A stretch of 64,000 nt of DNA from positions 136,319,392 through 136,383,391 of the forward strand of contig NC_085046.1 in the NCBI RefSeq assembly GCF_963662255.1, read 5' to 3'. This DNA comes from Cinclus cinclus. Taxonomy: Eukaryota; Chordata; Aves; Passeriformes; Cinclidae. Position numbers and translations under genes: made by a program. Shown in pieces: positions 21,901 to 35,663 of the stretch. Within the stretch, counting starts at the first letter, position 1; the number at the start of each line of letters is the position of its first letter. The notes under the pieces are model-generated. The model had not been told where the DNA came from, did no database searches, and saw only the letters and a program-made list of their open reading frames with translations.

Positions 21901-24900
21901 TTAATGTTACAGAACATAAATCACACAGCCATTAATACGACTTTTAAATGGCTGTTTCTTTTTATTAAGATTTGTTTAACTAAAGAAGTTTACCTAATAA
22001 TACCTTGCATTTTTTTTTCAAAAGTTACTGAATATGATAAAAATTTCATTGAAATATTTTCAGTCTTTAGATGAAACTGAGATATATCTGATTTCCTTGC
22101 ACACATTCAACATGTGAAACTAATCAACTGATTGCTTACTTTTCTTCTTCCATCTGTAATTTGTCTAGGTCAAGTGTTGTTTGATATCAGATACACTAAA
22201 TTGTACACAAGTATATGCATACATGCATTTTAGTAAAAGGAGACATCTAATTCATAAAAAATCAAGAGGAACATTAACTTTTCTTTCTGGAAAACCACGA
22301 AACTCCCTGAATAGGCACCTCTTTAACCATTATATTACCTATTTCTTTTCAGCTGGAGCATGTTTAATTCATCAGCACTGTTAAAGACTCTGTGGAAATG
22401 CACCTAATTTCTCTTTTCCTGCAGCCTTGTTTAGCCAGATCTTAGAGAGTAGTTTATGAAATCAGTAGACCAACCCTGCTTTAAAAAGAGTACAATAAAT
22501 TATTATTTGTTTAAAGGACTTTAAAACTAGCCAATAATTTTTAAATTAAAAGAAGGTCTTCTAGTCCATGAGGATATGATCCATACAGCTAATAAGTCTG
22601 ATATAACACAGTATAATTTCAGGGACAACCTTTAAATAAGTAACTTCTTTGCCAGAAATCCAGTCAGCAGTACTGTAATTAGAGGTCCAGAAGCTCTAAG
22701 AATATTAAAAATTTAAGCATGGAATCAGCCACCTTTGCAGTGTCTGTTTGCTTGCAGCCTGTTCTGTGAATTGAATCAATATACAGACTCTGTATAAAGA
22801 CTTTTAAGTATGCCTATAATTTTATTTTTATCAAGGTTAATAGTTATATTAAAAAAAAAGTTTGCTAAGGTAAAGAGAATAAATTGTTATGTGAAGAGAA
22901 AAAAACATTCCTGTAATTTGTGTTTGAGCATTATTTGCTTAAATAGCCTGATTTCACTGAATGTCTTTCTTTTCATCTTTCTGCTGAACAGTTCAGATGA
23001 GCAAATTCATACTCCATGTGCTATTGATTGATTATTCCCTGTTCATGGTTATTGCTTCATCTTTGGTAATTTGGCTAATCAGTTTGTTATGTGTATAAGG
23101 ACTATGTGAATAACTGCAACTTTTAAGAAATGTTATTAAATTTTGGAACTAATATAGCCTATAAAAATGCAAAAGAACTAAATACCATATTCCTATGGAC
23201 ATTGATATTAGGACTTTTTTCTTTACTACCACCACTCAACTGACTTTTTAAATACTAAAAAATTACAGGGCTTCTAGATACACAGAAAATAATAAAATAT
23301 TTGAGATGGTTTTTTGTTGTTTAGAAAACATTACATTTTATGTTTCATTTTAATTTATTTCTGAATAATTTCTTCCAAGCATAAAACTTTATATTTGTAC
23401 AAGATATATTGTACTAAATATTATATTTACACCTAATGATGCTTTTTTTTTCTTTTTTTTTTTTTTTTCCCTGAAGCATCTGTGTTTTGGAGAAACCCAA
23501 AGTAAAATCTCTTTCATAACTTGTTCTTCAGAGTACCTGTAAACTGCTTTCATTTAACAGGACTATGAATGCTCCAATATTATAGTTGTTCTCTGTTTTA
23601 CAAAATGATGAATTCTGTCATCTGCTAAGTAGCACTTTTGTTGTACTGAGTAATCTTGTTCAACTCAATAGGGCATGCAAGTATGTGCTCAGCTTTCTGC
23701 TGAAACTAGTGCTTATCATGAATGTCAATTAAATAAATTTATTTGAATGACATTAGGGATAGACAATTCACTACTTTCCAATTATTCAGAAATAATTTAA
23801 ACCCACAGTTCCCAATTTCTGAAAAAAATACATCTCTTTAATATCAGATACTATGTACCTTACTTTTGGGTCATCAATCACTCTGTAGAATCTTTAGATG
23901 TTTGTTATCTTAGTATTTAATGCAAATATATGTGATGGCAATATTTAGGTGTGCAGATGTTTTATATAATCACGCATTTATTTTGCCACAGTTCTTGAAA
24001 ATATTACAGGATTTTGTAAGGGGGAGAGCTAACATTTTTGGTTCCTTTATTCAACAATTCAACTAACAATTTTTAAAACTCCAGTGGTTTACAAGATTCT
24101 TTCTCCAGTGACACTTGTCTTACATAAGTCTCTTGACAATGGAAGGCAAGGAAGTTTTCCAAAGCATCAATTTATTTTCAGAAGTCTAGGCTTTCTTTTT
24201 AAATAATTTACTTTGTTTATTATAAAACAAATAATGTACATGCTACAACTAGTATCTAAATTATAAAATAATCTAAATTTAAAATATTCAATAGAACCCT
24301 GAAGGCTCTCAAGCTGATAAAGTGGCACTCTGTTGCTACAGATTTTTTAATTGGTCATTGTCCAGAGCAATGGAAAAACATACCTTATATTTAGCTAACT
24401 CTTTATCTTGAAGACATTGATGTTAGATTTCACTGCATCTCAGCACAGCAAGAAAACTTGTTATTTGCATATTTGTTTGTTGTACACTTGTTCTTTTGGT
24501 CTAGGAACATAGGTTTCATGTATCAAGTCATGCTTTCTTCAATACGTGCCAATGTACACTTTATTAAGTATATGAACATTTACTGAGCTCTATGTAAGTA
24601 TTCATTGTAAAATGGAAAGAAAAAGTAACATGGTATTAATGCATTTTCAGCCCATTGCTATCATCCTGAAAGAAGACACAGTCATAATAAAAACAGGATG
24701 TTAAGTGGGGATTAACAAGACCTTTAACTGCCTGGAAAAGCTGGCTGTAGGAGAGAACAGTTGTTTTTTTGATTACAGTCTACACACAAGCAATTCTCTG
24801 AACTCATCCATGTCTTGACTATCATTATCATTAGAAGCATATTTTTATGTGCTATGTACATTCTTACCATCTCCAGTTTACTGTAGAAACTCTTATTTTA

Positions 24901-25419
24901 GTCTATGGAATCTCACAAAGAAATGAAGAGATTCAAGTTGAAGGAATTTCATGGTACTTCATTCAGGAACCATGTAATATTGCTTACATGTCCATATTCT
25001 GACTCCTTTGTCTGTATGGGGAATTTAGGAATAAAAATATGTTTTCTTCTGATGATTGTAAGATCCTAGACTAAAAATAAAATTAGATTAGAAAATTTTA
25101 ATATTTCAAGAGAAATATGGCAAAATGAAAAGTTAATTAGTGAGCCTAGACTGATTAATATCTGTGTTATTTTATTACTATGGAATCTAAAAATTTATAT
25201 TGGATTTGCCAGATGCACCTGGTAAAAGTAATGGAATATATATTTCCATATAGTTTCACCAGTAACCACATTCATAATCCTCTTTTAAGCAGACTATAAC
25301 AAGATTCTGTTAATTCCAAAAGTAGGAAACCAGGAAAAAATGAGGACAGGAAAAAAGTCAAAAAGCCCCATTCAATCAAAATAAAGTATTTCACTGAGAA
25401 TAGACTTAGAAAACTGTAC
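18985..25419. other. Long AT-rich non-coding stretch, no gene seen
   Basis: More than 6 kb of very AT-rich sequence with homopolymer runs (for example a T-rich run at 23443-23468 and T11-T12 near 21347-21358). No CR1, LTR or exon is recognised. Its low repeat content compared with the rest may reflect old unique sequence or conserved non-coding DNA; this cannot be judged without alignment. Confidence 0.55.
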
Positions 25420-25499
25420 TCATCCAACCTTAAATTTCCCGGATTTCAAGAAGAGGGAATTAGGAATAGGAAAGAAGAGAGAGAGAGAAAAAAAGAAAG

Positions 25500-25830
25500 G
25501 GAAAAGCGTGATGCAGTTAGTGTCTTGATGTGGTTTCAGCTGCCATAAAATCCAAGGACAATAGGGATGCAACCACGTGTGTCTTAGGGCAATGAGTTTT
25601 ACTGGGGCTCCCAGACATGCGTCCACTCTGGGGCTCAGCTGGGGCTGCAGGGCTGGGGGGGCACTGCTTCCCATGTGCCCGGCCAGCCAGCAGCTGCCAG
25701 CCCTTCTGGGCTGGACCAGAGGCTCCAGGGATGGGGTGTGGAGCAGTGCATGTCCTACTTCCAGAGAGCCCTCACTGCTCCCCACCCCTGCTCCCCTCCC
25801 CCACTTCACTTATTTAGAGGCAGGAATAAT
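25500..25830. other. Isolated GC-rich segment, possible retroelement piece
   Basis: A GC-rich block with GGGGCTGCAGGGCTGGGGGG and CTCCCCACCCCTGCTCC-type stretches sits between AT-rich flanks. An (AG)n / A-rich run borders it at about 25475-25505. Open frames on both strands result from composition. I suspect an LTR or other retroelement, but cannot name the family or the strand. Confidence 0.3.
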
Positions 25831-26370
25831 TTTCTCCAGTCTCTCACAAATGGCAAAGCTTCCTCTTTCTGACTCTTTGAATAAAGACTTGATTTTTTTT
25901 TAAAGAGATTATTTATCATTATTCAGTCACTGAGATCAATAAAAATTACCTTTTACAGAAGTCAAGCTGATAGTCTAAAAGCTTTATTTGGATCAATCCA
26001 GACTGAGTTACAGCCTTCCAACAAGTCAGCAGACAGATGCTATATCATTGCAATGGGCTACGTGTCATCTTAACCTTGCCAAAAGACAAGGTAATATATA
26101 TACCCCCATGAAATTAAACAAATGCATTTTACCTCAGAAGATAGGGTGATCTAAGTGTGCACATGGGGGTTATGTGAACACCGACTTGCAAAGCTGCTGT
26201 ACATCGTTAGCTTTTGATTCTGTGCCCCTATGTTTCCATGAACAGGAAATACTCCATACTTAAAAGCTTTTACAGATTGGCCCTCCCTTGGTAGTAGCAT
26301 TTTAATGAGAGGTGTGATGGATCTGTAATTCTGACGGGAATAAGTACTTTTAAAATAGGAACACAAATTA
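25831..26370. other. AT-rich non-coding sequence, no gene seen
   Basis: Ordinary AT-rich sequence leading into the CR1 copy; nothing recognised. Confidence 0.6.
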
Positions 26371-26870
26371 GTTTTGAGCCCCTCACTACACGAAAGACAT
26401 TGAGGGGCTGAAGTGTGTCCAAAGAAGGGCAACAAAGCTAGGGAAGGATCTGGAGCAGTCTGAGCAGGAGCTGCTGAAGGATCTGGGGTTGTTCAGTCTG
26501 GAGAAGACACAGGCGAGATCTTAACTCTACAACTCCCTTAAAAAAGGTGGTAGCCAGGTAGGAATCAGTCTCTTCTCCCAAGTAGTAAACAGTAAGACAA
26601 GAAGAAATGGCCTCAAGTTTCACCAGGGGAAGTTTAATTTGGATATTAGGGAAAAAAATCCTCAACTGAAAGGACTGTCAAACATTGGAAGAGGCAGTCC
26701 AGGGAAGTGGTTGAGCCACTACTCCTAGATGTATTTAAAGATGGGTAGATGTGGTGTTTAAGGACAGGGTTTATAGGTGGACTTGGAGTACTTGTCCACA
26801 TAAATGGTTGGACTCAATGATCTTAGAGGCCTTTTCTAACCTAACCAATTTTATGATTTTATAATTCTAA
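26371..26870 (+). mobile_element. CR1 LINE 3' end with tail
   Basis: A 5'-truncated insertion starts at GTTTTGAGCCCCTCACTAC (the C-terminal ORF2 region) and runs in order through GTGTCCAAAGAAGGGCAAC, GGCCTCAAGTTTCACCAGG, GTTTAATTTGGATATTAGGG, GGTTGGACTCAATGATCTTA, and CCTTTTCTAACCTAACC, to the degenerate tail TTTTATGATTTTATAATTCT. The 3' tail is intact in outline, as expected for a normal target-primed CR1 insertion. Confidence 0.93.
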
Positions 26871-29807
26871 GGGCAAATGAAAAGTCTGTATTAAATTAGT
26901 TACAGGATTGAGTTTGTGTGAAAATAATGTTTCATAGATGGTAATAATGCTATACATTTGATACAATTTGATACTTTAATGCCTTTGATAAAATAATTTG
27001 TATTTGAAGTCCACTGTCTACTCCTTGTGAACTTCTAGAAAATAATCTTTCTCTTACAAGATTACTTCAAGGATACCCAAAATTAATGAAAATGTTTGAT
27101 CAGAAAGGCCTTAAATTTCAAGAATACAACAAGGCACTACAATGAAAATATTTTCCAACAGTGAAAAATGTTTAAGAGTTCAAAACTATAAGCTAAACCA
27201 ACTATTTATATTACCACAGAGAGGTGATTAAAAACTCAGGCTGAACAGGTGACCTGTTAGAAAATAAAGATCCTATACACATTTACAGTGGTTGATAACA
27301 CTGCATGAAGTAAAAAGCTTTTTTGAAAAAGAAATTAAAGAATGTTTACATTGTTCATAAACGAAACACTGCCTGAAGAGTGCTACAGAGTGTGTCTGTA
27401 CACTTGTGCCTGCAAATTAGAATTTGAAACTTAAATATAAATTCTATTATCTCTACTTTTCTCAAGCTATAGAGTGATTCATCAAATGCTTTTCAGAAGT
27501 TGTTATTCTCATAACTGGCTTCTGTGTCACCCTTTCTTGTTGAACAAAGTAAGTCAACAGCCTTCCTCCTCTCTCTTAGGTGTGCTTCTTCCAAAACAAG
27601 GCTGAAACACCTGCCAGTATGTTTGTATGAGAGGCTAAAAGTACTGACACCTGCTCTGCAGATAAACATCAGTCTTCACAGCACTCACTGCAGTATCAGC
27701 TGAAACTGTGCAGTTTTATGTAACCCATTTTCTTATTTTCCATATGGCCAACAAATTTGAATGAAAACAGGATCTTATCTGCTTATTGTCTCTACTTGAA
27801 CTGAAAATCTTGTGTTTGTGATATCCCAAATTATTGCTATGAAAATTATTATAACTTCACAGAAGACCGTGGTAAAAAATAAGATCTAAATGCTTCTAAT
27901 CAATGATACTTTTCATGCAAATGAAACTCTAATTAGAAGATGAAAAAATCTGTTTTAGCGGACCACCATGAGAAGAGCTTCTTAGCATTAAATATAGTTT
28001 GATAAAGACATTAGCTTGATATTGGAGTAAGTAAAAGTAATGGAGTATTTAATCTAGCTTTTAGGATATAATCCTAAAATATTCAGTCTGTGGACTGAAT
28101 TTAAGAATTGGATTTAGGATTGAATATAGCTGGAATCAGAATAATTTTTTGCTGTTACGGCCTTTACGAAAATAAATCTTTCATTTTCTTGCACATGTTG
28201 AAATCTTCTTCATTGAAATGGGAAATTCATGTTTGATTATCAGAGTTTAGTCTGTTTGCACACAGAATTCTATCATACAGTCAAATAAATTGTCTTGAAA
28301 TGCTGAAAATTATTACACCAGGGTTCCAAGAATAACTGTCACACTACATATAAAACAATTATTTAGATTAACTATTAGTTTACTGCTTTTTTAAAAATTT
28401 TCCTTTTAAAGTCTCTTCTGTTATCTGAAAAATTAATATTTTAATATTTGTTAAGGGATCCTTAATTTATGTTTCTGTCTCTAAAGATGGAGGTTTTCCA
28501 GCTCTGTTCATTCCAAACCCTCCATTCTGAGATGCTTGCAGACATGCATTTATCATTAGAGCTGGTATACACAAGTATTATCAGCAGACAGTAGTATAAT
28601 AACAAAATGTACTCTATTAGACAAGTTTGTCAAGACAAGAGATCTCCAGAGAAGCAGCCTAATTTTATGTAAAGTTTAACCAAGAGAAATATTTAATTTC
28701 AGAACAAGAACAACAAAAAAATTCTAAGATCATGAAAAAATGAAGCTGAAGAAAACCTTGGAATAACTTCATATATTTTCATAACTGAAAAAATTCAGAT
28801 CAAGTCTTCCCATTATTTTGTCTTTTCACATTAAAGGAATCTTATTCATTAAATACCTTTTATTTGCTTTGACCCTTTGGATACTGGTTTATCTTGTTTT
28901 TCTCAGTCTCTTTTCCTGATCAATAGGATGTGATCACTAGATGAGGGAGAGAAACCCATAGCTCACAGGATACAACACGTGGCTGGGCTATAGACTTTAG
29001 GTATATCCTGTTCAACTGAATGGGGCAAAGCAAGTATCTGAATTTATGCCTGCTACTACTTACATTGGTTTAATAGTTTCCTTATTCAAACCGGGGAAAC
29101 CAGGGTTGTGAATGAAATCATAGTTGCAAACTGCCTCTTTGCAGCTTTAAGGGATAGTGCTGATTCAGAAGTATAGCCAGTTCTGATAGGAACAAAACTA
29201 AATTACCTTGATGTAATCAAGTAACCTCTTCAAAAATGCAAAACCAGACTCAAAAACCTCCACCAAAACTGTGCTATAAGTTTGGGATGTCTAATCAATT
29301 TTTGTATCTGTGATAGAAGAAAATTAAATTCATGGCTTTAAGCCCAAAAGAAGTTAAAAATATACATATGCCATTGTGCATATTCCAATTATGTGATATA
29401 TAATGAATATGTATTGTATATAATTTATGGAATGCATGGTATAATATGGAAAAGTTTGTCTGAAATCTTACACTGTGTGAAGACTATTGGAATTTAAGCA
29501 TGTTACCCATTGAAATACACCTGCATAATACAGTCCCTTTACCTGATAATTATAATGAAGAAATGCTATCTAACATTTCTTTTTAAATGTATCTGTTAAA
29601 TATGTTTACTATAACGTTTCTCTATACAAAATATACATTTTATGAATGTACTCACATATGCCAAAATAAGTTCTTAAATTTGTAGGGAATGCTGAAAAAA
29701 AAAAAAAGCCCAGATAAACAACTGAAACCTCCAAAAAACCCCTAAACCCCACAAAAGTTAAAATCCAGCTAAAGACATGTCTGTAGAATTTTTTTTGTAA
29801 TCAGATT
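26871..29807. other. AT-rich non-coding sequence, no gene seen
   Basis: No exon or transposon recognised. It holds two adjacent perfect hairpins at 28059-28100. A pyrimidine-rich CCTTCCTCCTCTCTCTTAG near 27560-27578 looks like a splice acceptor, but no open exon follows. Confidence 0.6.
28059..28100. repeat. Two adjacent perfect inverted repeats
   Basis: TTTTAGGAT / ATCCTAAAA (9-bp arms, 28059-28067 and 28071-28079, 3-nt loop) is followed after one base by ATTCAGTC / GACTGAAT (8-bp arms, 28081-28088 and 28093-28100, 4-nt loop). Confidence 0.9.
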
Positions 29808-29819
29808 TATTACTATTAC

Positions 29820-29858
<39 letters not shown>
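29808..29858 (+). repeat. (ATT)12 microsatellite
   Basis: Imperfect TATTACTATTACT leader followed by twelve perfect ATT units (29821-29856). Confidence 0.97.
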
Positions 29859-32800
29859 TGTCAAGGAAAAAAAACGGGTTTCACCAATATGATCAATATT
29901 TCAAGAAATGTGCTAAGCAGTGAAATTTGTGAATTTGGGACAAATCCAATGAACAGTGTCACCTGGGAGAAAGTCCTGTAATGATAAACTCTTAATTTGC
30001 CGTTAATCATACTATTTTATCTGATTTTGTACTTCCCAACATGGATTTCTTATTGCGTCACTCAGCAAGGTGGGTGTGGACATGGGAGGGGATGAGAGCC
30101 TATGAACTCTTTGTTAAAGATTATTTATTAATTTCATGTTTAAAGTTAATTAGACAAAATACATGAATACCCTTGACAACGTTGCTCAAATAAAAATAAA
30201 TCTTAAATCTCAGATGAGGTCTTGTCATATGGAAGCCATCAGGCTACTTTTTGCTAATTCTATGTATGACTTTCTTGGTTACTAAAAGCATTCCCTTTTA
30301 ATCAGCCCCAGGCTCTGCAGTTTGTAAATTCAGACACTTTCTCAGAAAGCACAGATACAGGTTAAAGGCTTCTCAGGGCAGGCAAGACTTAATATCTCAA
30401 TTCTGTTACTTTCAGTACCTAAGGTGCTATTACTACAAGGCTGCTCTGTGAAAGAATTGTTATGTTTGTTCTACTGGTCTGATTTGATTGAAAAAGTGTT
30501 TGACTAAACATACTTAAAAGAGTATTTTGATGTAACTCATGTTTTCTGTTGCCTGGTTCTGTCAGTTGATACAGCCTTTGGAAATGCAGGTGGAGAAATA
30601 AGTTGGTGAAGAAAAGTAACTTCTCCAGAAGATGTTTTTGGGGAAGCTGTGGAAGGAGTCTGGCTGCCTCATTAGATGGTCCTGCTGGAGCCAGGAAGCC
30701 ACTTCCATGTGGGAGGTAGGCTGCATCTGGCCCTGGGTTGCTTCTAAGTTCACGGTCAGAACCTCATCTGATAAAAAGCTGATGTAAGTCTGGATGATGT
30801 CAGGTCTGAGCCTTTAATATTAATTGGTAACACCTTGAATCCTTTTAGTGGTATCTTGTCTTCATTAACTTTCTTTTCTAGTGACACATCAATTCCAGTA
30901 TTTGGACCTACAGCTAGCTTTTTATATTGATTTTTAAAATTAATTTAGAAAAGGTTGTGAAGTTCTTCCGAGTAGATATGAAATGTTTATCACTACCAAG
31001 AACTATGTCTCTTCAGTGGAATTGAAAAGAATTCCAGTGGGGCTCAGCTCCCGCTGTTATCTAAGAGCTCTTTTGTATATTGAGCTACAATTAAAAAGTG
31101 AAGGAATTACTAGAAGTTATTTAGGTTTATTTTATCCTTTATACATATGCTATATATATAATCCTTTATATATATTAGAATAAATCCAAACATTTTTATA
31201 GCTTTTGGAGAATCAGTGTGCTTCATATAACTAAGGAGGAACTGGTCACCTTGCCATTTAATTCTTTCAGTTTACTTATCTTGATTTCAATTCTTCTGGA
31301 GAGAGGCAAGGAATACGCTTTAACTCAAACTTTGGTCTAAGAAACCTTGCACACTTGGGGATAAAAGAATTAAAGTAAAGTAATTTTAGTTGTGACTAGC
31401 TTTTATTTTGACAAGTAGATCTTTTTATCTAAAACAATGATAAATAGGCAAATTAATGGTAAGTTTTCCTAAAGTGGCAAAGGTGACAATTATGAATCTA
31501 GCACTGGGTGACAGCCCATGTGATGACAGCAAATTCAGAATGAAGAATGATGCCCTTACTTCCCTGACTTTTGCAGCAGTATTTGACATGGTGCTGGGGT
31601 GCACTAACATCAGTCTCTTTCAGTATCAGAACTACTGACAGGAGTCTTCATTGCCTCTTCATCTCACCCCCATTGTACACCTATGCCTCACACCTTTTAC
31701 TCCTTTTCTCCTATCTCTCTTTATCAATTACTTTTCTAATCCATCTCCCCTGTTTTTTGTTGGTTTTTTTTTTCACTTTATCAAATCATCCTCTGTAAAT
31801 AAGGTTGTTTCCATTACAGGTAGAAGGGCCACAGGTTCTGGGGACTCAGGATGTGATTGTACTTGTCTTCTTTTAGATATATTAGCAGTTGTTTAATTAT
31901 CAGATAACTTAAAAATTTTGTTCTAGTTTATAGTGAGAAGAAGTATTTATTCTGTGCAGATTAAATTGTCTCTGAATAAAACGTAGTATGGATGAGTGGA
32001 CACAGAATGATACCAGAGGCTACTTCCTCATACTGAAATCTTATTATGGATAAGCACTTAATATATGTAGCCAAAAAATTACTGCTCATACAGTTGAAAT
32101 CTTAACAGTCTGTTCAAAGGTTTTTATTTTATTATATTTTTATTTCATTTCATTTCCTTTTATTTAATTTTATTTATTATCAGATTCAGTTATTTCAGAG
32201 TAAGAAAATAAGGAATAATGCCATTATTAAAAAAAAAAATCTTTTAGACTACAGAAGAAGTTACTATGCACATATCCTGGAACCTAACCCACTTTTTTTC
32301 TGAGTTTTGACCATCTTTTCACTGTTTCTCTGTATCCTGAGTTAAATGGCTTCAATATAATTGGGGTATTGTAAGTGATCAGCATCCTAAGTCCTTTCAT
32401 ATGGAGGAGTAAGGTGTTAATTATGATGATTTCTTCCTCCTTCTCTCTCCTGAATTTACTTAGGGCTATTTTTATGTCTCTGTTGAACCGACTTTGCAGT
32501 TTGATCTCTCTCCTGTGGTCTGTATCCATTTCACACATATGGTGCATTTTATATATATATATAGTTTAATTTTCCTTTGTTCTCTTTATGAATAAACCCC
32601 AAACCCAATTCTGCATTTATTTGAGTTGTTTATTGCCCTGAGGTCTGGAGCCTGTGTTCTGTCACTTTGTCAACACCATGCTTTTGCTTCTTTCTATATC
32701 AAAACTGCAGCTACACTTTATAAATATAAGTGAAAATAAACCAAATTTGGTATAGCCCCAGTCGTTGGAAGAGCTGCTGTTACAGACACATGAAATTAAA

Positions 32801-35663
32801 ACAAAGTTCCAGGCAGGATGAAGCAAATTCAGACAAAGTCAACTTTGTAAAGGTCAGTCTGGAAGTCCCAACTGAATCATTGCACAGCCTGTTAGTAACA
32901 ATGTCAACCCTATATTTACTGAACTAAAGAGCTAAAAAGTCTTAGGTCAGAAACAGAAATCACAGATCACACCAGGTATTGTTCAAGATAAAATTGGTTT
33001 TAAAGTTAACAAGGGGCATAGAAAGCCTCAATAACCAGGAATTACTGAACAAAAGGACACATGAAGAACCAAGAGTACCCCAGCTGACAGGGTCAAGCTG
33101 GTGGAAGACACCTTTGCACTCTGCAGGCTTGCTATGTTGATCTACTTTATTTTCATATCTGCCATATTTTGATTACACTGTTAAACTTATTTTAATTTGC
33201 TAAGTTCTTGGATTCTCGAATAAAATGTGTACTTTTCATGCCCAGGACAAGATTTTTAATGCAACATTCTTTTTTTTAAACAAGGAAAAGAAAACATTGA
33301 TCAATTATTAGACTAGACCTTTTAAGTGATTATTCTGGATTTATTAGTGTTTCATATCTCAAGATGATTTATCGGTGTCTTTCTAAAATCTACAAAAAGG
33401 AGAATGATTTAGTCCTAATTTGCTACATTCTAATGAAGAAATTAGTATTCATTAGCTTTTTGTACCTAGTTTTATATAATTAGAATTCAGACATCTAGAG
33501 AACTTAACTCATCTCCACATGTCACTTTATGTTTTTGCTCTGCCTTATTCTAAAGTTGGGCTGTTGTTTCATTGTTGTGGTAGTTGTGAAAGTCACAAAT
33601 CACACCTTTTTAAAGCATTCTTATCAGCTGACTTTGTCATATTTGCCTTTGCAAGCAGGAACAAAATCAGCAAAGTAGTGGGGGAAAAGTCTCAAGTAAT
33701 AGTAGAGAATTCCTAAAATTATCCTTCCAAACGGTGACTTAGCTCCTCAGCTGAGACCTGGTGAATTAATAATATGGAGAAAAGAAAAAACACTGATGAA
33801 AACTTTTGTAAAGGCAAAAAAGTCAAAATCTGGAGTTGTTTAATGCCTTTTTTTTCCTCCAGTGTGTTTGGGGGCTCTCATTTAACCTGTCCTTGATATC
33901 TAAATTGACTCTGTGAGAGATTTCAAATGTGCTCACGTTTATATACCTCCTAGTTTGGTTGTCTAATCTGTAAGGACTATTATGAGCAATATGATTAATG
34001 CAGTGAGCAGTATTTAGTACAATTTAAATGACTACTAATTAATTAATTAATTAATTACATGTACAATTTAGGTATTTAAGTAAGGGGTAAATCTAAGCTT
34101 TTCAGGAGTCTATTTCCTCAATGGATGATAAAGAAGAAATTACTCCAGGAAGAAAATCAGAGAATCATAAGGAGTAGGAGTAAAATATATCAGTTTAGAA
34201 GATTCCAAATGGTCAGTCATACCAAAATCAGAAAAGAATTTGAACATCATGCTAAGACAAAGCTATAAAAAATTATGTAACCAGGAGCTTTACTAGGAAC
34301 AGGATAAATTATGGTATTTTTTGTGCCCAGGATTTAATTTTCTGAATTATATATTGGGGGAGGGGAGGGGGCAGGGAGATAGGGCAGTTGTTTCTTATTG
34401 TGTGTTCTTTTTTTTAGGGATTTTTTTTTTTTTCTCTGTGAAGATTTCATGCTGAGTTCCAGATAGACTGTTCTCAAATACAATGTTTGCTTATCTTCAA
34501 AGAGGTTACAGAATGTACAACAGTCTGACTGCTGATTAAGGCGTTGTGTCTGCATGTCTGAGTTTATTTATGACTTACCTACAACAGCCAAGCATTCAAA
34601 ACTTGGATTTTGAATAATTATTATTTTTACATGAAAAAAAAATAAAAAAGAGAAAAAAGAAGTGGACTTACTCTCGTTGGTACAACCATCTACAACCATC
34701 TTGTTGATGTATTTTATAATCCATGCTGTAGTGTAAAACATACAAACTCTCCCTCTTTCCTTTTGGAAATACTCCTTTATTTCTTTTCTCCTGGAACAGT
34801 GCACTGGCTTTCTATGTTCTGTGGTGTTTATTATCAAAATCTCCAGACTATCTTATCTCTCATTCCTATCTCTTGACACCTTTATATTTCTTTTCTTTTT
34901 GTCTGCAGGGATTTTACAGTTTTTGATGATGGCTCTGAGGTTATTTGATGTTTAGCGTATAACTTGGTTTTCAGATTGCATTTTCAAATCTGTTTTTCAA
35001 TGGTGATTCAATGCTAAAGGAAAGCCAATAAAACTAATTTTGTATCTTACATTTATTTTCATGATAGCAAAATTCCACCAAGTGAAATTATTTTAAAACA
35101 TCTAACATTTACTTTTGTTGAAGTGTTTTCTTCTTTTTGATAGGTGTTTTGTAATTTAAATTTTATCTTTTCTTCATTTCACTTTACTCTATACAGCAGC
35201 ATTTCTTTACTTTTTTTCTTAATGCAAGTTGAATTCTTATTTTCCAGTTTTGAGTGAACATGTTTTTTATGTATTTCACAGGGCATAAAATACTGGAAAA
35301 TATTTACTGGGGAATTCCTCAAGCAGCCATAAACTATTCAAACAGTAACAGAACAAAATACTATGATGATTGTTACTGAAGAGAATGAAATGAAGACATA
35401 GTTCTTCCTTTAAAATTAAATTACTAGTCTTTATGCATAGGTTGATAAACAAATTAAGTTTTGGTATAAATTCTATTTTTCTGGCACAATACTGAATTGA
35501 AAAAATATTTTCGTTTGAGACAACCAGATGAAAGTTTGGCTTTCAATTTATAAAGCCTTACCTAAAAGAAATGTAACATTTGGAATAGCAAATTTCAAAG
35601 TCTTAGTTATCACAAGTGTCTTTTCTGACATGCAATTAAACATTTATCTTTTTATCTCTCTTT
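29859..35663. other. AT-rich non-coding sequence, no gene seen
   Basis: Contains short tandem structures ((TAAT)n at 34036-34057, a 10-bp TACAACCATC duplication at 34681-34700, a (TA)n run near 32552-32565) and a T-rich stretch around 32118-32180. A segment at about 31450-31640 is open on both strands for about 60 codons but matches no protein I know. Confidence 0.55.
34036..34057 (+). repeat. (TAAT)5 tetranucleotide repeat
   Basis: Five and a half TAAT units; self-complementary as a whole. Confidence 0.95.

Noticed and set aside
34155..34190. CAGAGAATCATAAGG resembling a minus-strand CR1 end
   Set aside because: Similarity ends after about 15 bases.
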